From Tetranychus cinnabarinus (taxonomy: Eukaryota; Arthropoda; Arachnida; Trombidiformes; Tetranychidae), in assembly GCA_022266195.1 (NCBI GenBank), contig WHVY01000001.1, positions 13,268,001 through 13,332,000 on the forward strand: DNA of 64,000 nucleotides, written 5' to 3'. The translations under genes were made by a program, and so were the position numbers. Every line of letters begins with the position of its first letter. Positions within the stretch are counted from its first letter, which is position 1. A model generated the notes under the pieces. That model had not been told where the DNA came from, searched no databases, and was given only the letters and a program-made list of their open reading frames with translations. Shown here in pieces: positions 1 to 13,052 of this stretch.

Positions 1-883
1 GTTTACATGGAAATGCAATAATTATTCGTGACAAAGTAAAGAAATGTAATTCAACACTTTATAAAATTTCACTATCATTGCCATTTGATGCACAAAAGAG
101 ACTTACACTTGTAATCCTTGGTAACAAAATAAACTAAGAGGTCATCAATATGATGTCAAGTTCAATGTTGATTGTCTTGATTGATTTAACGGCAATATTT
201 CAACCCTTTGTTTAAATAGTTTCCTCTTTCACATGGAACTAAAAAGTAAATGTTGAATTAAAGGAAAAGCTGAATCCTGTTGTAAATGATGAAGAACAGA
301 ATTAATGAAAAGTAGAAAACATTTAATTTAATTAACCAGATTAACGTCCGAGGAGTTTGTTTTTGGTGAGATTGGGTTTTTGGGCGGGTTTTGTGGGTTT
401 CTTTGAATCTGTCAAGAAAAGAAAGTAAAGAAGAAAGTAAATTTTAAAGACAGAGAAAAGGATAGACATAGATAAAGAGGGAAAGAAAAAAGGGAGAAGA
501 AAAGAGGAAAGTGAGAAATGAGCTTTGAGCTTTATTTAAAATCCTTTTTTTCCAACATCTATGGGTTTTGTTTTTGTAGCAACTTGATTAAAACTACACA
601 CATCATCAAATTTCCCTTTTGTTTGGTATTGAAGAGCAACTTTAATCAAAATACAATTTAAGCTTTTCGTTCTGATTGTTCACCATGTTTAAACACTTCT
701 CAACCGTCCATTTTACTGGACTAACAATCATCAAGTAATTTTTCTCTGTGGCCAAGTGATTTACTTTTACAATGTTAACTCGACATTGAAAGTGATTTTC
801 CCATCATACATTTACCTTATTTTTCATCATCTTTTCTAGCTGTTTCTTTGTTTAACTCATCTTTTTTGTTTCTCAGCTTCATC
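1..883. other. Upstream region of the C3-like gene
   Basis: No coding region is supported here. The stretch precedes the start codon of the C3-like gene and should hold its promoter and 5' leader. A purine-rich tract at about 405-525 (runs of gaaag/gagaa) is the only compositional oddity. I see no clear TATA box that I would assign with confidence. Confidence 0.4.
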
Positions 884-3800
884 ATGATTCAATTGAAAAT
901 TAAACTAAATCACCTTCTTGTGATTCTTATTCTTTCTTTGTGTATCCAGTAAGTAGAACCAATTTTTCTCTATATTTTTGCAACATCAATTTAGTCAACA
1001 AGGAAGCAAGTTTGCTAGTCTGTTCTACTCAAAATTTAATTAAAGCTAATTCAATTTTACTTTTTCCATTCTTTCCAAGCAAGTTAATTTCATCTTGTAT
1101 CTTGCTGAACTTTCACTGTTTTGGTATCCCACCTGTCTTTTGTGTGCTCTAAATTGTGATTCTTGTTTTACTTATTTATTCATCTTTTCTCTTCCAGGTC
1201 ATTATGTTGTCTTCCTTTGGTCATGGCTCCGAAAATTTTTCGTCTTTACACCCAGGAAAATGTCGTAGTTCTTCCACTGACAGAAGAAGCATTCCTCCTT
1301 GAAATTAAAGCCAACGATCAAGTTCTATTCACTAAATACTTTCCCAAATCGCCAAGTTAGTATATTCACTTTCGAGATTATCAGCTGTCTTGTGATCATT
1401 CAAAACCTTTCGTCTGTCAAATTTTCTCTATCTTTTGATATCTTTTGAGTTGATTTATCCCTGTTTATGGGTAATTAGAAAACGTCTAATTAGGGTAAAT
1501 TTCCAAGAAAAAGTACGCAGTAATGAGAAAGAGTCATTTTTCTTGAAAAAATAAACAAAAATGCCATAAATAAACAAAGTCACGAGAAATAACTTGAAAG
1601 TTCATTTTCAACTTGATAACTATGTAGCGTGACTCGAGCCCTTTCCATTCAAATGCCATTATAATAGTTTGTCTATCATCAGGATATCCTTCACTTACTT
1701 AATATTACCTATTAATCCATTTATTTGTCAGTAGCATACAGATACGTAGATTGAACCAGACTTATGCACGAGATTGTCAATCAATTGGGTCTGTCAATGT
1801 GTCTGAGCTTGTTTTTGACAAAATTTATCTGTCACAAAAGATCTGTTCAGTTTTACTGCTTATTTCAAAGTTATGTAGTCACTGAGATTTGACAGCAAGA
1901 TCAACAAAAGTTAATTAAAATTTTATTTCATATTGAAAGAGACCATTTATACCATCTTACACCAAACTCATCTTGACATTCTCAGCAAAATTAATTATTA
2001 TTGACAATCGAGTTGTGACTTCAAATAGACTCTGCATAGAATAACTTTGCCTATTTAAAGCAACGATTCACTACAATTATCTTGACGTATCCAACATTAT
2101 ATTTCTTCAAAGTTCTGACTCGTCAGATCTTTCAATTCTTTCTATCTTAATTCAAAACAAAGGTGAAATTAAAACAATATAATTTGTATCTTAATCACCT
2201 GTTTTTACGCTTCGATAAGAATTGTAAGGTTCTATAGATAGATTGTTACATGCATTGAAAAATCACTGCAAAACAATAAGAAATAACATTGTTAGCTATT
2301 ATTATGAAACAAGTGAAAACTCAAGTCATTAACTTAAATGAAGTCTAAATCCTGATTTTTAAGGAAAATGTTGGTTTTGTTTAAAAAATTTTCTTCAAGC
2401 TCAACTAGCTATTCAATTGTTCATCAATCAAAGATGTAACTATTAACTAAACTGACGCACTAACTAAAAATTTGATTCATTTTATTTTTCAGAAAATCCA
2501 TTTTCTGTTCCGATAGAGCTTGGTGCCAATGTTTCAACAGGAGTAGCCAAATTGTCAGTGATAAATAGGGATGGCGATGAAAATAGTTCACAAATCATCA
2601 TTACTGGTGATACAGGTTTCGGTTTTATTCAAACGGACAAGCCTATTTACACTCCTAAGGAAAAGGTTAGAATCAGGTTGATGAGACTTGATGATGATCT
2701 TAAACCAATGGCCGATAAAGTTAAATTATCTATAAAAAACCCTCACAAAATAATCATGGATGAAGTTGTACTGGAATCATCAAAAGATAATTACTTTATT
2801 AACCATGAATTCAATATACCTCCTCATTTCCTTCAAGATCCAGTTAAAAACAAATGGACCATTATAATGGCTTATGGGCCTGAATTTCAAGTGACGTCTA
2901 ATGCAACTTTTGAAGTTCGAGAATATATTTTACCTTTATTTCAAGTAACTCTCAAATCATTACAATTTATTACACCTTCAACATCTATTGTCAATGGATC
3001 GGTAAAGGCAACTTATCTCACTGGTAAACCCGTCACTGGTACTGTTAGATTTAAATTTAAAATTCGCGATTCTACTAATCGTTCTATTGGAATTGGTCAA
3101 ACAGATGAACTTGAATTGGTTAAAGGAGAAACAAGTTACAAATTTTCTACCAATGAGTTCAGTGAAAGTGGAGTTGAAGTCTCAATGATTATCGGAAGTG
3201 TTCTTGTAGTTGAAGCAACTGTCATTGAAGCAGCTACTCGTCAAAAAGTTAAACACATTGATAGTTCCACATATTTTGTTTCTTCACCGTACAAAGTCAG
3301 CTTTGAATCATCATTTAGAGTTTTCCGACCTGAACATCCAATAAGATTGATTGCAGAAATCTATGATGTCCATAATCAACCCGTTGTTGGTATTCCCGTT
3401 CGATTGTCTGTTTTCAGTAGTCGTATGGTCACCAAAGATGTTATCAGTGATGATTTGGGAAGAGTAACTGTTGACTATGATACTACTACACAGGATAAAA
3501 AAATTATCTTTGAAGTTCGTACAAGAGATGCTAAGCTTAAAGAGGATGAACAGTCCTTTTCTCGCCTCTTGGTTGAACCAAGTAACCAAACCTCAGCAGC
3601 GCTGACCCTTGTTGAGAAAAATGATCGTTTCAAGGTTGGTGATAAGTATACAAACTCCATTATCTTTGAAGGATCAACTTTTATTTTTTCCCAAGCTTAT
3701 TATATAACCGTTGTTCGTGGACGAATAGATAAACTAGAACGTATTCCTGATAACGATAATTTCGGATTTACTATTGAACCTCACATGGCTCCAAGTTTTC

Positions 3801-6800
3801 GTCTAATTGCCATTTCTTACAGATATGATAGAGTTGTTTCAGATTCACTTTTGATCAATGTTGATCCTCCTGAATGTTCACTCAATCTAACATACACCAA
3901 TTCAAAAGGAGCTTCAAACGACATAGAACCAGGTGAAAATGGAACTTTAATAGTGTCCGCAAACCAGAGCGAAAATCGTCGACAAATTTCAATTGTTGGT
4001 GTTGACGAAGCTGTCTATTTATTAAGATCTGCCAACACTTTAACTCGACATGGATTACGTAAGATGTTTAACTCTAAAGATAAAGGTTGTGGCCCGGGTG
4101 GTGGAATCGATCCAACTGATGTACTTCTCAATTCTGGTCTGGTTATCGCTGGAATCCCATCTAATTCAATTGGATCTAGCTGTGTTCACATGAATGATAA
4201 GTCCTCAAAACGCAGACCAATTCGAGCTTCTCCCAGAATATATATTACTTCATCTTCTTCATCAATGAGAAAATTTGCTTCTTCTCCCACTTATACATCT
4301 CATTCAGCATCCCCGGTCTCTTCGTCAAAACAATATTCTTCGAATGCTTTCATCAACCAATGCTGTCGTTTGGGTAAAATAAAACCAAATGATAAAGCCA
4401 AAGCAATGTCATGTGAAGAAAGGCGAGATATATTACTTCGAAGTGTCAAAAATGTCAACTGTGCCTCTGCATTTTTAGATTGTTGTTTGAATTCAATTAT
4501 CCCACCTTTATTACGCACTTCTGTTTTCGATGTTTCCAGTGCAGAATCCAAAGGACAAGATAATACAGAAGCGGGTGTTACTCTTGGTGAAGAAGATGCC
4601 ATTGAAGAGTCTACTTTAATTCGTCAAGATTTCAGAGAAACTTGGCTATTCGATCTGGTAACTCTCGATGAATCTCAAACTTCAGTCAAATATCCAGTAA
4701 CAGTTCCTCATACAATAACATCCTGGCGATTAAATGCAATGTCATTATCAGCCAAAGATGGTCTTTGTTTGATGGACAAACCTCTTCGATTAATATCCAA
4801 CAAAGAGCTTCACATTCGAGTTGATCTACCTTATTCTATAGTTGTTAATGAACAAGTTGAAATGCTAGTTACTATATTCAACAATGGACCGACTCGTAAA
4901 AAGGTGAATCTATTTATGTACGGAGTTGACGGTGTATGTTCAGAGGCTGATGCAGGCCAAAAAACAGAACGTCGTTTGGTTACAGTTGAACCAGGCATGT
5001 TGCATACTGAAGGTTTTGCTCTATCACCGATCAGAACTGGGGAATTTAAAATACAAGTCGATGCCTTGGCTCATGGAACCTCAGATGTTGTAATCAAAAC
5101 ACTTCACGTTGTACCTCAAGGTAAGTTGAATAAAACAAAAAAAATCAAATCTTCTAGACTGTAGCGTATGAACTTATTGCTGGTTTAGACTTGAAAATTT
5201 GACTAAATTGCTAATTTAATTCATTCATTTTCTAAATGCACTGCTTTACTTTTCATTTCGACTTCCTGTTTTCGTCCATCTAATTATATTAACTTTGATT
5301 GATTGTTCTTCAACCATTTATTTCTATTAAATATGATTTATGGTACATGATATTTAGTCATTCAAATAGCAAACTAAGGTCAATTTTTGTTATTATTTTG
5401 AAATAGTAATTGATTCTTTGATAGTAATCAGAGTGAAACTTATTGAACTCATTTTTGAGCAATTTTTGAATATTTTCTTTGCAGTTTATTTTCAAATAAT
5501 TAAATGTATAATATATTATTATAATATAAATATAAAATTTGATACATTTATCTCGCTCAGTTCAATAACTTGTTATCAGACATGAAAAATTTTACTCAGA
5601 ATAAGTTCAAGTTCATCTTTTGAGCTTTTCACATACAATTCATGGTATATTGCTACATAATACATGTGCTCTCGACTTGAAGAAATCAATTAAATAAGAT
5701 ATGACAGACAAATATTAATACTTTTAGTTAATTGTGCATATTTCCTCTGCATTTTAAGCAACCGTATCAATTATTTCTTTACAATCAATCTATTATTTTT
5801 CATTATTTTTTTCTTATTCCAGGTATTACCATTATTGATAGCTATGCTGTTCAACTCGACCCAAGAAATCTTCAGCACCGACAGAAAAGGTCGATTAAGA
5901 GAGAGAATTTATTTGACTCAATTGATCCAGATAAAGGTGAACAAAAGACAAGAATTGATTTGATCCCAAGAACTCAAACTTCAGCAATAGTTCCAGATTC
6001 CGAAGAATGTGTTGTTTCTGCCATTGCGGACTCTTTGGGACCTTCGGTTATCACAACTCTGTCAAATATTAATCATTTAATTATCAAGCCAACGGGCTGT
6101 GGTGAACAAAATGTCATTAGAATGGCACCAACTTTATTTACATTGGACTATCTCAACGCAACTGGTCGGTTAACTGCAACTCAACGGGAAACGGGTTTGA
6201 AGTATCTTAAAGCTGGTTATGAAAATCAAATGATGTTTCGTAAACTTGATGGATCTTTCTCCACCTTTGAGAAGCGACCAAGTTCATTGTGGTTAACAGC
6301 ATTTGTAACTCGTATCTTATGCAAAGCAGCTCCATTTTTAGGTGATAGTTTGGATCCTGAAGTTATCTTAACTGCAGTTGACTATTTGGTTGATCATCAG
6401 GAATCTTCACCTTCAGGCTCATGGAAAGAGTATCACCCCGTCATTCATAAATCAGCTCTTGGTGGTTTGACTGGAGTCATTCCAATTACAGCATTTACTT
6501 ATACTACTCTTCGAAGCTGTGAAAATTTCACTTACCCTCGAATACTTGCGAAAAGACGAGATAAATCCTTGAAATTAGCAGAATCATATCTTTGTGGTAA
6601 ATTAACGTCAGAGTTAGCTAAAGGAGATCCATATCATTTAGCTCTTTTGGCTTATAGCTTGTCAACCACGACATGTCTACAGTCAACAGAGCGCCGAAAG
6701 TCTATAATTTCTCGTTTACGGGAAATTGGCGTCTATTCTTCTGGAGAAAACAAATTATTTTGGAACACGACAACTCCCATTGAAACAACTGGTTATGTTT

Positions 6801-8424
6801 TATTGGCTCTTCTCAATTTAAGAGAAACAAAACCCGATGAAATCAAAGCTATAATAAATTATTTAGAGTCTCAAAGGTCTTATACTGGTGCTTTTGATGC
6901 TACTCAAGATACTATTGTTGCATTAGAGGCTTTGTCAACTTATGCCAAATCAGCTTATAATTTAACAGATATCAATCTTATTTGTAATATTTCATCCGGA
7001 CGATTCCGTAAATCGATTGAATTTCATGAAGATAACGCACAGATCATGCGAACCTTTGAAATAAACAATGAATGTGACTATGTTGATATGATTACTCGAG
7101 GAACTGGACTTGGCTCGGTTCGTGTCAAGTACAAGTACAATGTTTTGGAGGCTCCAGAAAAATTATGTGGTTTTGAACTGGATGTTAATGTTACACAAGC
7201 AATCGATTCACCTGAGCAAATTATTCTCTCTGACTCTGACATTCAACTCGACGATCTTTTCAATATTACAATGTTAGCTGAAATTGGTGTGCTTAATGAT
7301 CGTCTTGTCCAAGTTGAATCTGTCGTTGACTCAACCCTTACCGATAATAATGACTCTAGTTCTTCAAAAACTGGTCCATCTTATACTGCAAATGAAAAGG
7401 CTGAAAGTAATTTGAAACTATCAGGAGCCTCTAAGGTGACAAACAAGCTTACAGTTTGTGCCAAGCGTTTTGACTCAGTTGACTCTGGAATGGTTATACT
7501 TGAAGTTGGAATTCTCAGTGGTTTTGTCCCAGATGAAAATGATTTAGTGGCACTTAAAAAGAACAATCCTTTCATTTCGTCTTATGAAAAAACTGCTCGT
7601 TCGGTTATATTTTACTTGGAAGATATTTCATCTAAACAACAGTATTGTTTGAGTTTCAAAATCTACCAAGAAAACAAAGTGGCCAACTTACAATCAGCTA
7701 TGGTTAAAATTTATGATTATTACAAAAAAGGTAAGCTATTGAATATAAAAAGCTTGTTAACCATCTTGACTAATTTTAAAATTTTTATTGTTTTTCGTAG
7801 GCCAAGGCTGTTCTCAATTGTACCATTCAACTCGTCGCACTGATTATCTCAAGAAAATCTGTAACTCGAGTATTTGTCATTGCACTGCTCGCTGGGTTTG
7901 CCCATTGAATGATAATTTGAATGAGGTTGGTGAGATTGGTTCAGTGAATATCATTAGAGCCAAAGATAAGTTTGCTAGATTGCTTTGCTCGGGACAATAT
8001 GGATTTGTTTGGTTGGGTCGATTCGTTAAACATACTGAGCTTGATAGTTTAGTTCTTTTAAACTTTAAAATCGGTCAATCTATTTACGGAGGTATGTTGA
8101 ATATAATCCATTTAACTCAATGTTGAAGTGAAATTTAAATTATTGTATTCAACTTTTATTAATAACTTTCTAGATGGGCAAGAAGGACAAGATCGAATCT
8201 TCACTATGGATCGCACCTGCTTTGAACCGAATATGCTCAGGACAACATTTACGGAAACCTTTTTACTCATGGGTAAATCACGAAACACTACGACACTTCA
8301 TTTGGATTCAAGATCAATTTTGTATGATCTGGAAAATATTGGCTCTAAGGATCCGAAGATTCATTATACTATAAAAAGAGTCATTGATGACTTTAAACGT
8401 ACAAGGCGACAGTTGACTTGTTGA
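884..8424 (+). CDS. C3: Complement C3-like thioester protein (six exons)
   Basis: Secreted complement component: cleavage of the alpha chain would expose an internal thioester that bonds to microbial surfaces. Exons I infer: 884-948, 1198-1355, 2493-5120, 5823-7730, 7801-8091, 8174-8424; all junctions are GT-AG, and the exons total 5,301 nt = 1,766 aa (human C3 is about 1,660). Exon 1 encodes a signal peptide. Macroglobulin domains follow (an FIQTDKPIYTP motif near the start of exon 3). A basic KRR site near residues 647-649 could separate beta and alpha chains. A six-cysteine anaphylatoxin domain lies at about 698-739 (CC...C...C...CC). The thioester GCGEQ has Cys1043/Gln1046, and the catalytic His is at 1159 in PVIHK; the 116-residue spacing equals that in human C3. 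The C-terminus is cysteine-rich and ends in Cys, as expected for a C345C/NTR domain. These features point to C3 rather than insect TEP or alpha-2-macroglobulin. An extra RQKR site precedes the thioester domain. Confidence 0.93.
5787..7151 (+). repeat. Right-facing arm of an inverted duplication (C3 exon 4)
   Basis: This 1,365-bp segment covers the last part of intron 3, its acceptor and most of exon 4. It recurs in inverted orientation at 9814-10876, nearly identical except for two deletions (11 bp and 291 bp). The 2.66-kb spacer between the arms holds the last C3 exons and the mRpL27 gene. Confidence 0.93.
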
Positions 8425-8821
8425 TTGGGATAAAGCATCATTAATACCATTTTTTGTCATTTTTGTATCATTGTCATTGATATTTCACTTAATCTCAGTT
8501 CAAATTGAAGAAATCAAGTGCCTCATACGCATTTCGCATTTAAACTTAATTACTATATTCTTATACAAATTTGTCCTAATCTTCTGATTACCCTATTCTC
8601 AATAGCGCGTTTATGTATCTTTTGGTGCATTTTTTGTATGATTGAACCTCTATAGATCACCGAAATCAGCTTTGATTAAGATGAGCTGTCATAAAAATGG
8701 GTCTATCGTGGTAATGGTGCTCTTCCATGCTATACGATATGTTAACTATGCACTTTTTTGATTATGGTGATAACAAACATTTCAAACGAGATTAATCCTT
8801 TGTCACTGTGCCAACGATGTA

Positions 8822-8869
8822 AATAAAACAACATATGTATCTGAACTATATTGTTTTTAATATTTTATT
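8822..8869. terminator. Convergent poly(A) signals of C3-like and mRpL27
   Basis: AATAAA at 8822-8827 on the plus strand suits the C3-like gene (about 400-nt 3' UTR). TTTATT at 8864-8869 is AATAAA on the minus strand and suits mRpL27. The two convergent genes therefore end within about 50 bp and their transcripts probably overlap at the 3' ends. Confidence 0.55.
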
Positions 8870-8953
8870 TGAAAGATCTAATTCAATTTTGGTAGTCTAA
8901 TTAGGTTAGATATTACATACCTTTACATGATATACTTTAATAAATTTGCTGAT

Positions 8954-9558
8954 TTACACTAATTCTACAAGTTTAAACACTCGAGGTTGTTCTAGAGGGA
9001 TTACATGGGCATAACGAATCATCATTGGTCCTTCATAATCAACATAATGCTTTTCCACAATGTCATTTTTCATATCGGGAATAAATCTTTCTGTACTTAT
9101 TGCAATTACACCATCTCTCAAAGCATAAATAGCATTATCTCTAGGATCCAATGCAGCCTGAAAAATAAATGATATGAAACCAGGTAATTAGATAATTTCG
9201 ATTTGATTATATGTACTTCGGAAGATAAATAATTACATTTAAACCAGGATGGAACTTTAGACCTCTCTGTTTGAGGAAAACATCTCTTTCATGAACAAAA
9301 CTGCCTAATGGGACAGTGAAACCAAGCCATTGTCTCTTCCTACCACTTTTTTGACTTTGACCCGGAGATTTGTGGCGAGATGATGTAATTAAAGATGTTA
9401 CTAAAATCAAGAACATGAAAAAATACGACAATTAAAAGACTGATGAAAAAATGCAAAAGTGTATTACGAAAAGATAATAAGAGTTACTTACCCGGTTTAA
9501 GAATTGAATGATGAGTTGATGTAAGGTATACAGGTAATCTAGATGAAAGACTATTCAT
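8954..9558 (-). CDS. mRpL27: Mitochondrial ribosomal protein bL27m (three exons)
   Basis: Large-subunit protein of the mitochondrial ribosome. Exons on the minus strand: 9492-9558, 9237-9400 and 8954-9157, joined by GT-AG introns in frame; total 144 aa, close to human MRPL27 (148). The first exon is a short, basic, serine-rich mitochondrial presequence. The middle exon has the L27 core features: a basic KSGRKRQWLG stretch, a GSFVHERDVFLKQRG segment and a FHPGLN motif matching the (F/W)HPG signature. The last exon has YALRDG (YALEEG in human) and ends in a VIPxxxPRVFKLVEL pattern like the human VVPxxPEGTFKLV terminus. It sits between the two arms of the inverted C3 duplication and is convergent with C3. 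Confidence 0.9.
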
Positions 9559-9813
9559 GGTTGCAAATTTCAATATTTAGGTTTCATCCAATTTATTTAA
9601 AAATTAATTCAGATGTTAACACATCTAAAAGACCAGCAAATTACAAATAAATTAAACGGTAAATATTGTTTACTAAACAAAACTATGTTTACCAAACATG
9701 TGTTCAGTATGCAACTTATTAGAAAATTTAAAAAACAACGCTAGATGGAAGCACAAATTTAACACCCAAAAACTTTTTATAAACTAAAACCTAATCCCAA
9801 CAATGTACTAAAA

Positions 9814-10876
9814 CCTCCAAAACATTGTACTTGTACTTGACACGAACCGAACCAAGTCCAGTTCCTCGAGTAATCATATCAACATAGTCACATTCATTGT
9901 TTATTTCAAAGGTTCGCATGACCTGTGCGTTATCTTCATGAAATTCAATCGATTTACGGAATCGTCCTGATGAAATATTACAAATAAGATTGATATCTGT
10001 TAAATTATAAGCTGATTTAGCATAAGTTGACAAAGCCTCTAATGCAACAATAGTATCTTGAGTAGCATCAAAAGCACCAGTATAAGACCTTTGAGACTCT
10101 AAATAATTTATTATAGCTTTGATTTCATCGGGTTTTGTTTCTCTTAAATTGAGAAGAGCCAATAAAACATAACCAGTTGTTTCAATGGGAGTTGTCGTGT
10201 TCCAAAATAATTTGTTTTCTCCAGAAGAATAGACGGGGTGATATTCTTTCCATGAGCCTGAAGGTGAAGATTCCTGATGATCAACCAAATAGTCGACTGC
10301 GGTTAAGATAACTTCAGGATCCAAACTATCACCTAAAAATGGAGCTGCTTTGCATAAGATACGAGTTACAAATGCTGTTAACCACAATGAACTTGGTCGC
10401 TTCTCAAAGGTGGAGAAAGATCCATCAAGCTTACGAAACATCATTTGATTTTCATAACCAGCTTTAAGATACTTCAAACCCGTTTCCCGTTGAGTTGCAG
10501 TTAACCGACCAGTTGCGTTGAGATAGTCCAATGTAAATAAAGTTGGTGCCATTCTAATGACATTTTGCTCACCACAGCCCGTTGGCTTGATAATTAAATG
10601 ATTAATATTTGACAGAGTTGTGATGACTGAAGGTCCCAAAGAGTCCGCAATGGCAGAAACAACACATTCTTCGGAATCTGGAACTATTGCTGAAGTTTGA
10701 GTTCTTGGGATCAAATCAATTCTTGTCTTTTGTTCACCTTTATCTGGATCAATTGAGTCAAATAAATTCTCTCTCTTAATCGACCTTTTCTGTCGGTGCT
10801 GAAGATTTCTTGGGTCGAGTTGAACAGCATAGCTATCAATAATGGGATAAGAAAAAAATATGAAAAATAATAGATT
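9814..10876 (-). pseudogene. Inverted partial copy of C3 exon 4, catalytic His deleted
   Basis: The minus strand reproduces 5787-7151 almost base for base; a rare difference is Ile to Val in the AQ(I/V)MRTF segment. Two deletions distinguish it. (1) 11 bp around the intron 3/exon 4 boundary, which removes the AG acceptor. (2) 291 bp (97 codons), equivalent to 6443-6733, with both original endpoints carrying the 4-base microhomology cgtc. The frame stays open: the thioester GCGEQ remains but the catalytic His (PVIHK) is lost, as are the upstream macroglobulin/anaphylatoxin and the downstream C345C parts. The copy ends at 9814 and then runs into unrelated sequence and a stop. No start codon, signal peptide or promoter is evident, so I call it a pseudogene fragment. 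A spliced or regulatory antisense role cannot be excluded. Confidence 0.9.
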
Positions 10877-13052
10877 AAGAATAATCCACCTCTAAAACAC
10901 TCTGTCGGAGGAAATTCACAAAACTCATGTAGAACAGAAATTAATAGCACAAAATAGCCAAAAAAACCCAATCCATTCACCCGTCCACATGAGCCCAACC
11001 GCAAAAACCTATGATCCAAATCTCAATAAGACAAATAACGTTAATGTACTAAAAACAATCCTAACCTTGTCTCCGGAAAAACAAATCAATACATTGCTCT
11101 TCAAATCACAAATTGACCATCAACGGCTAGAGTACCACCAACACCCCAAAGAAAAAATTTTACAGTTTGTTTTCAAATGATATAATCAAAAGACAGTATT
11201 TATTGAATTGTTAAATTTTAATAGTCTTTCAAATACATTGTAGTTATATTTTGACATTCAGTATTGAATTAAGATATCAAAGGTCCAGCAACTTACAAAT
11301 AATAACATAACAACCTGATTTTTAAGTGATAAAGTGTATTTAATGTTTACAAATAATCTTGCATGCATTTCCTCAATGCTAATCAATTCACCAATTATTC
11401 CACTTTGACGATGCTATTGAAATTCTTGCTATTATTTAGTTGAGGATGATCAATTATTTGAAGCAATTTACTACTATATTTGGATTCTATCATTTGTGCT
11501 GGCAATTTTTAGTCTCCGGAAAATCATGAAAAAACTACTTTTCCTGTTTAATTACACAAACTTGTATGTAACTCTATTGATTTTAATGTAAATTCCATTT
11601 AAATCAATAAGGAAAACAGAGCAATTAAGGTTAATTGTGCAAAAATTACCCATAAACTTGTTTGATCATTTGATATTTTTACTTGAATTGGTAATATAAA
11701 TCACCAGTAACCTTTTATTGATATAATACATTTACAGTTATGTTTTTGTTTGTGTAAAAAAAACAATTGTTCATCACAATTGAATAGACTCTGGTTCAAT
11801 GAATAAATATGACAATATTATCAACATAAGCAAGATTTGAATCAATATTTTAAAACTGTTTCCATCAATCAAACCTAAATTTAGGTTCATTAATTATTTC
11901 AAAATGGCTCTCATTATTGAGTATAATGTACACTGTTACCCACAAAAAGGTTGAACATTCACAGATAAATCAGAAAGATCAATTTCAATCAACAGACGAT
12001 CTGTTTAGTTCCTAAAATGGATGAAGATTTAAATACGTCTTAAAATCTAGTTGAGTGTAAATTATTGAACCATTAAGGCTGTTTAATTGCTATTGAAATT
12101 TATATTGAAAATACATAAAATCAAAGCAAAAAACACTAGAATTTACTTTTTCATTTTTGGACAAGGAATAGTTGAAGGTCTCCCGAAGTCATCTGATATA
12201 TTGGAATGGTAAAAAGGCTAAAATTCAATCTAACCATGTATTTATTCATAACCTTCATTGGCTTTATTTTACAATAAATGTTATGAAGAAAGAAAAATGA
12301 AAAGAAAGGGGAAAAGTAAGAGAAGATAGCTGATGATAAGAGTGAGAACTGAAGAGAGAAATGGAAGAATCATTGTTGAAAAGGAAACTTGGGTTTATTT
12401 GTAAGTTAACATCTAATACGAGTCTTGTCTTATGTTAACCAAATAATAGTGATGACAAATCAACCTTTACATTTCAATATCACCATTATAATCAAAGTTA
12501 ATCAGTTTCATTTGTAACATTATTAACCTTAACCTTCAATTAGCAAATTAATTAACTATAAGATTAATCTAATATTTATGCATTTAATGTGCGTTTAGCG
12601 TTTGTTTTGTGTTTACTTATTGTGCGCTCTCATTTTAACCAGTTAGACCAAAGAAAAAAGTTCAACTTTTCTGGTCATTTTCACCACTCGATTTGGTTCT
12701 GTTTGTTTTCAGTGTTCAACCTAAATAATATCTTCAAGCATTCATCTGGTATATTAATTTGTTTATTTATATTTTTGGTGAATGTATCGGTGAATTAATT
12801 GGTAAATTAACTGGTGAAATAATGGTTACCATTAAGTTTCCATCCATTGAGAAGCAAAATGAATTTCATGCTAACTTGGATATTACTAAGGAATCTAAAC
12901 TGCCATCTTTAACAATTGTTTAATGGTCTAATTTTAATCTTCCTTGCCTAGGAGACGTTCAATTTAAATTAATTGTGTCTGCTTATTTCTTCAAGTGGTT
13001 TCTTCAAGTGGCTTGTATATTATTCAATTGTTGATTAATTATTCAATTTAAA
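10877..13052. other. Intergenic region upstream of the Rab-like gene
   Basis: AT-rich sequence with no supported gene. A 63-codon plus-strand ORF at 10989-11180 beside the inverted C3 copy has no recognisable features. A 27-bp imperfect direct repeat (agaccagcaaattacaaataa near 9629 and aggtccagcaacttacaaataa near 11281) brackets the inverted copy. The last few hundred bases should hold the Rab promoter, but I cannot assign elements. Confidence 0.35.

Noticed and set aside
9791..10714. Second functional C3/TEP gene on the minus strand
   Set aside because: It lacks a start, signal peptide, splice acceptor, catalytic His and all other domains; best explained as a partial inverted duplication.
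10711..11019. 102-aa minus-strand ORF overlapping the inverted C3 copy
   Set aside because: It reads the C3 copy in the wrong frame; only the flank and a frame shadow.
10989..11180. 63-aa plus-strand ORF beside the inverted C3 copy
   Set aside because: No homology recognised, no promoter or splice context; length expected by chance in flanking DNA.
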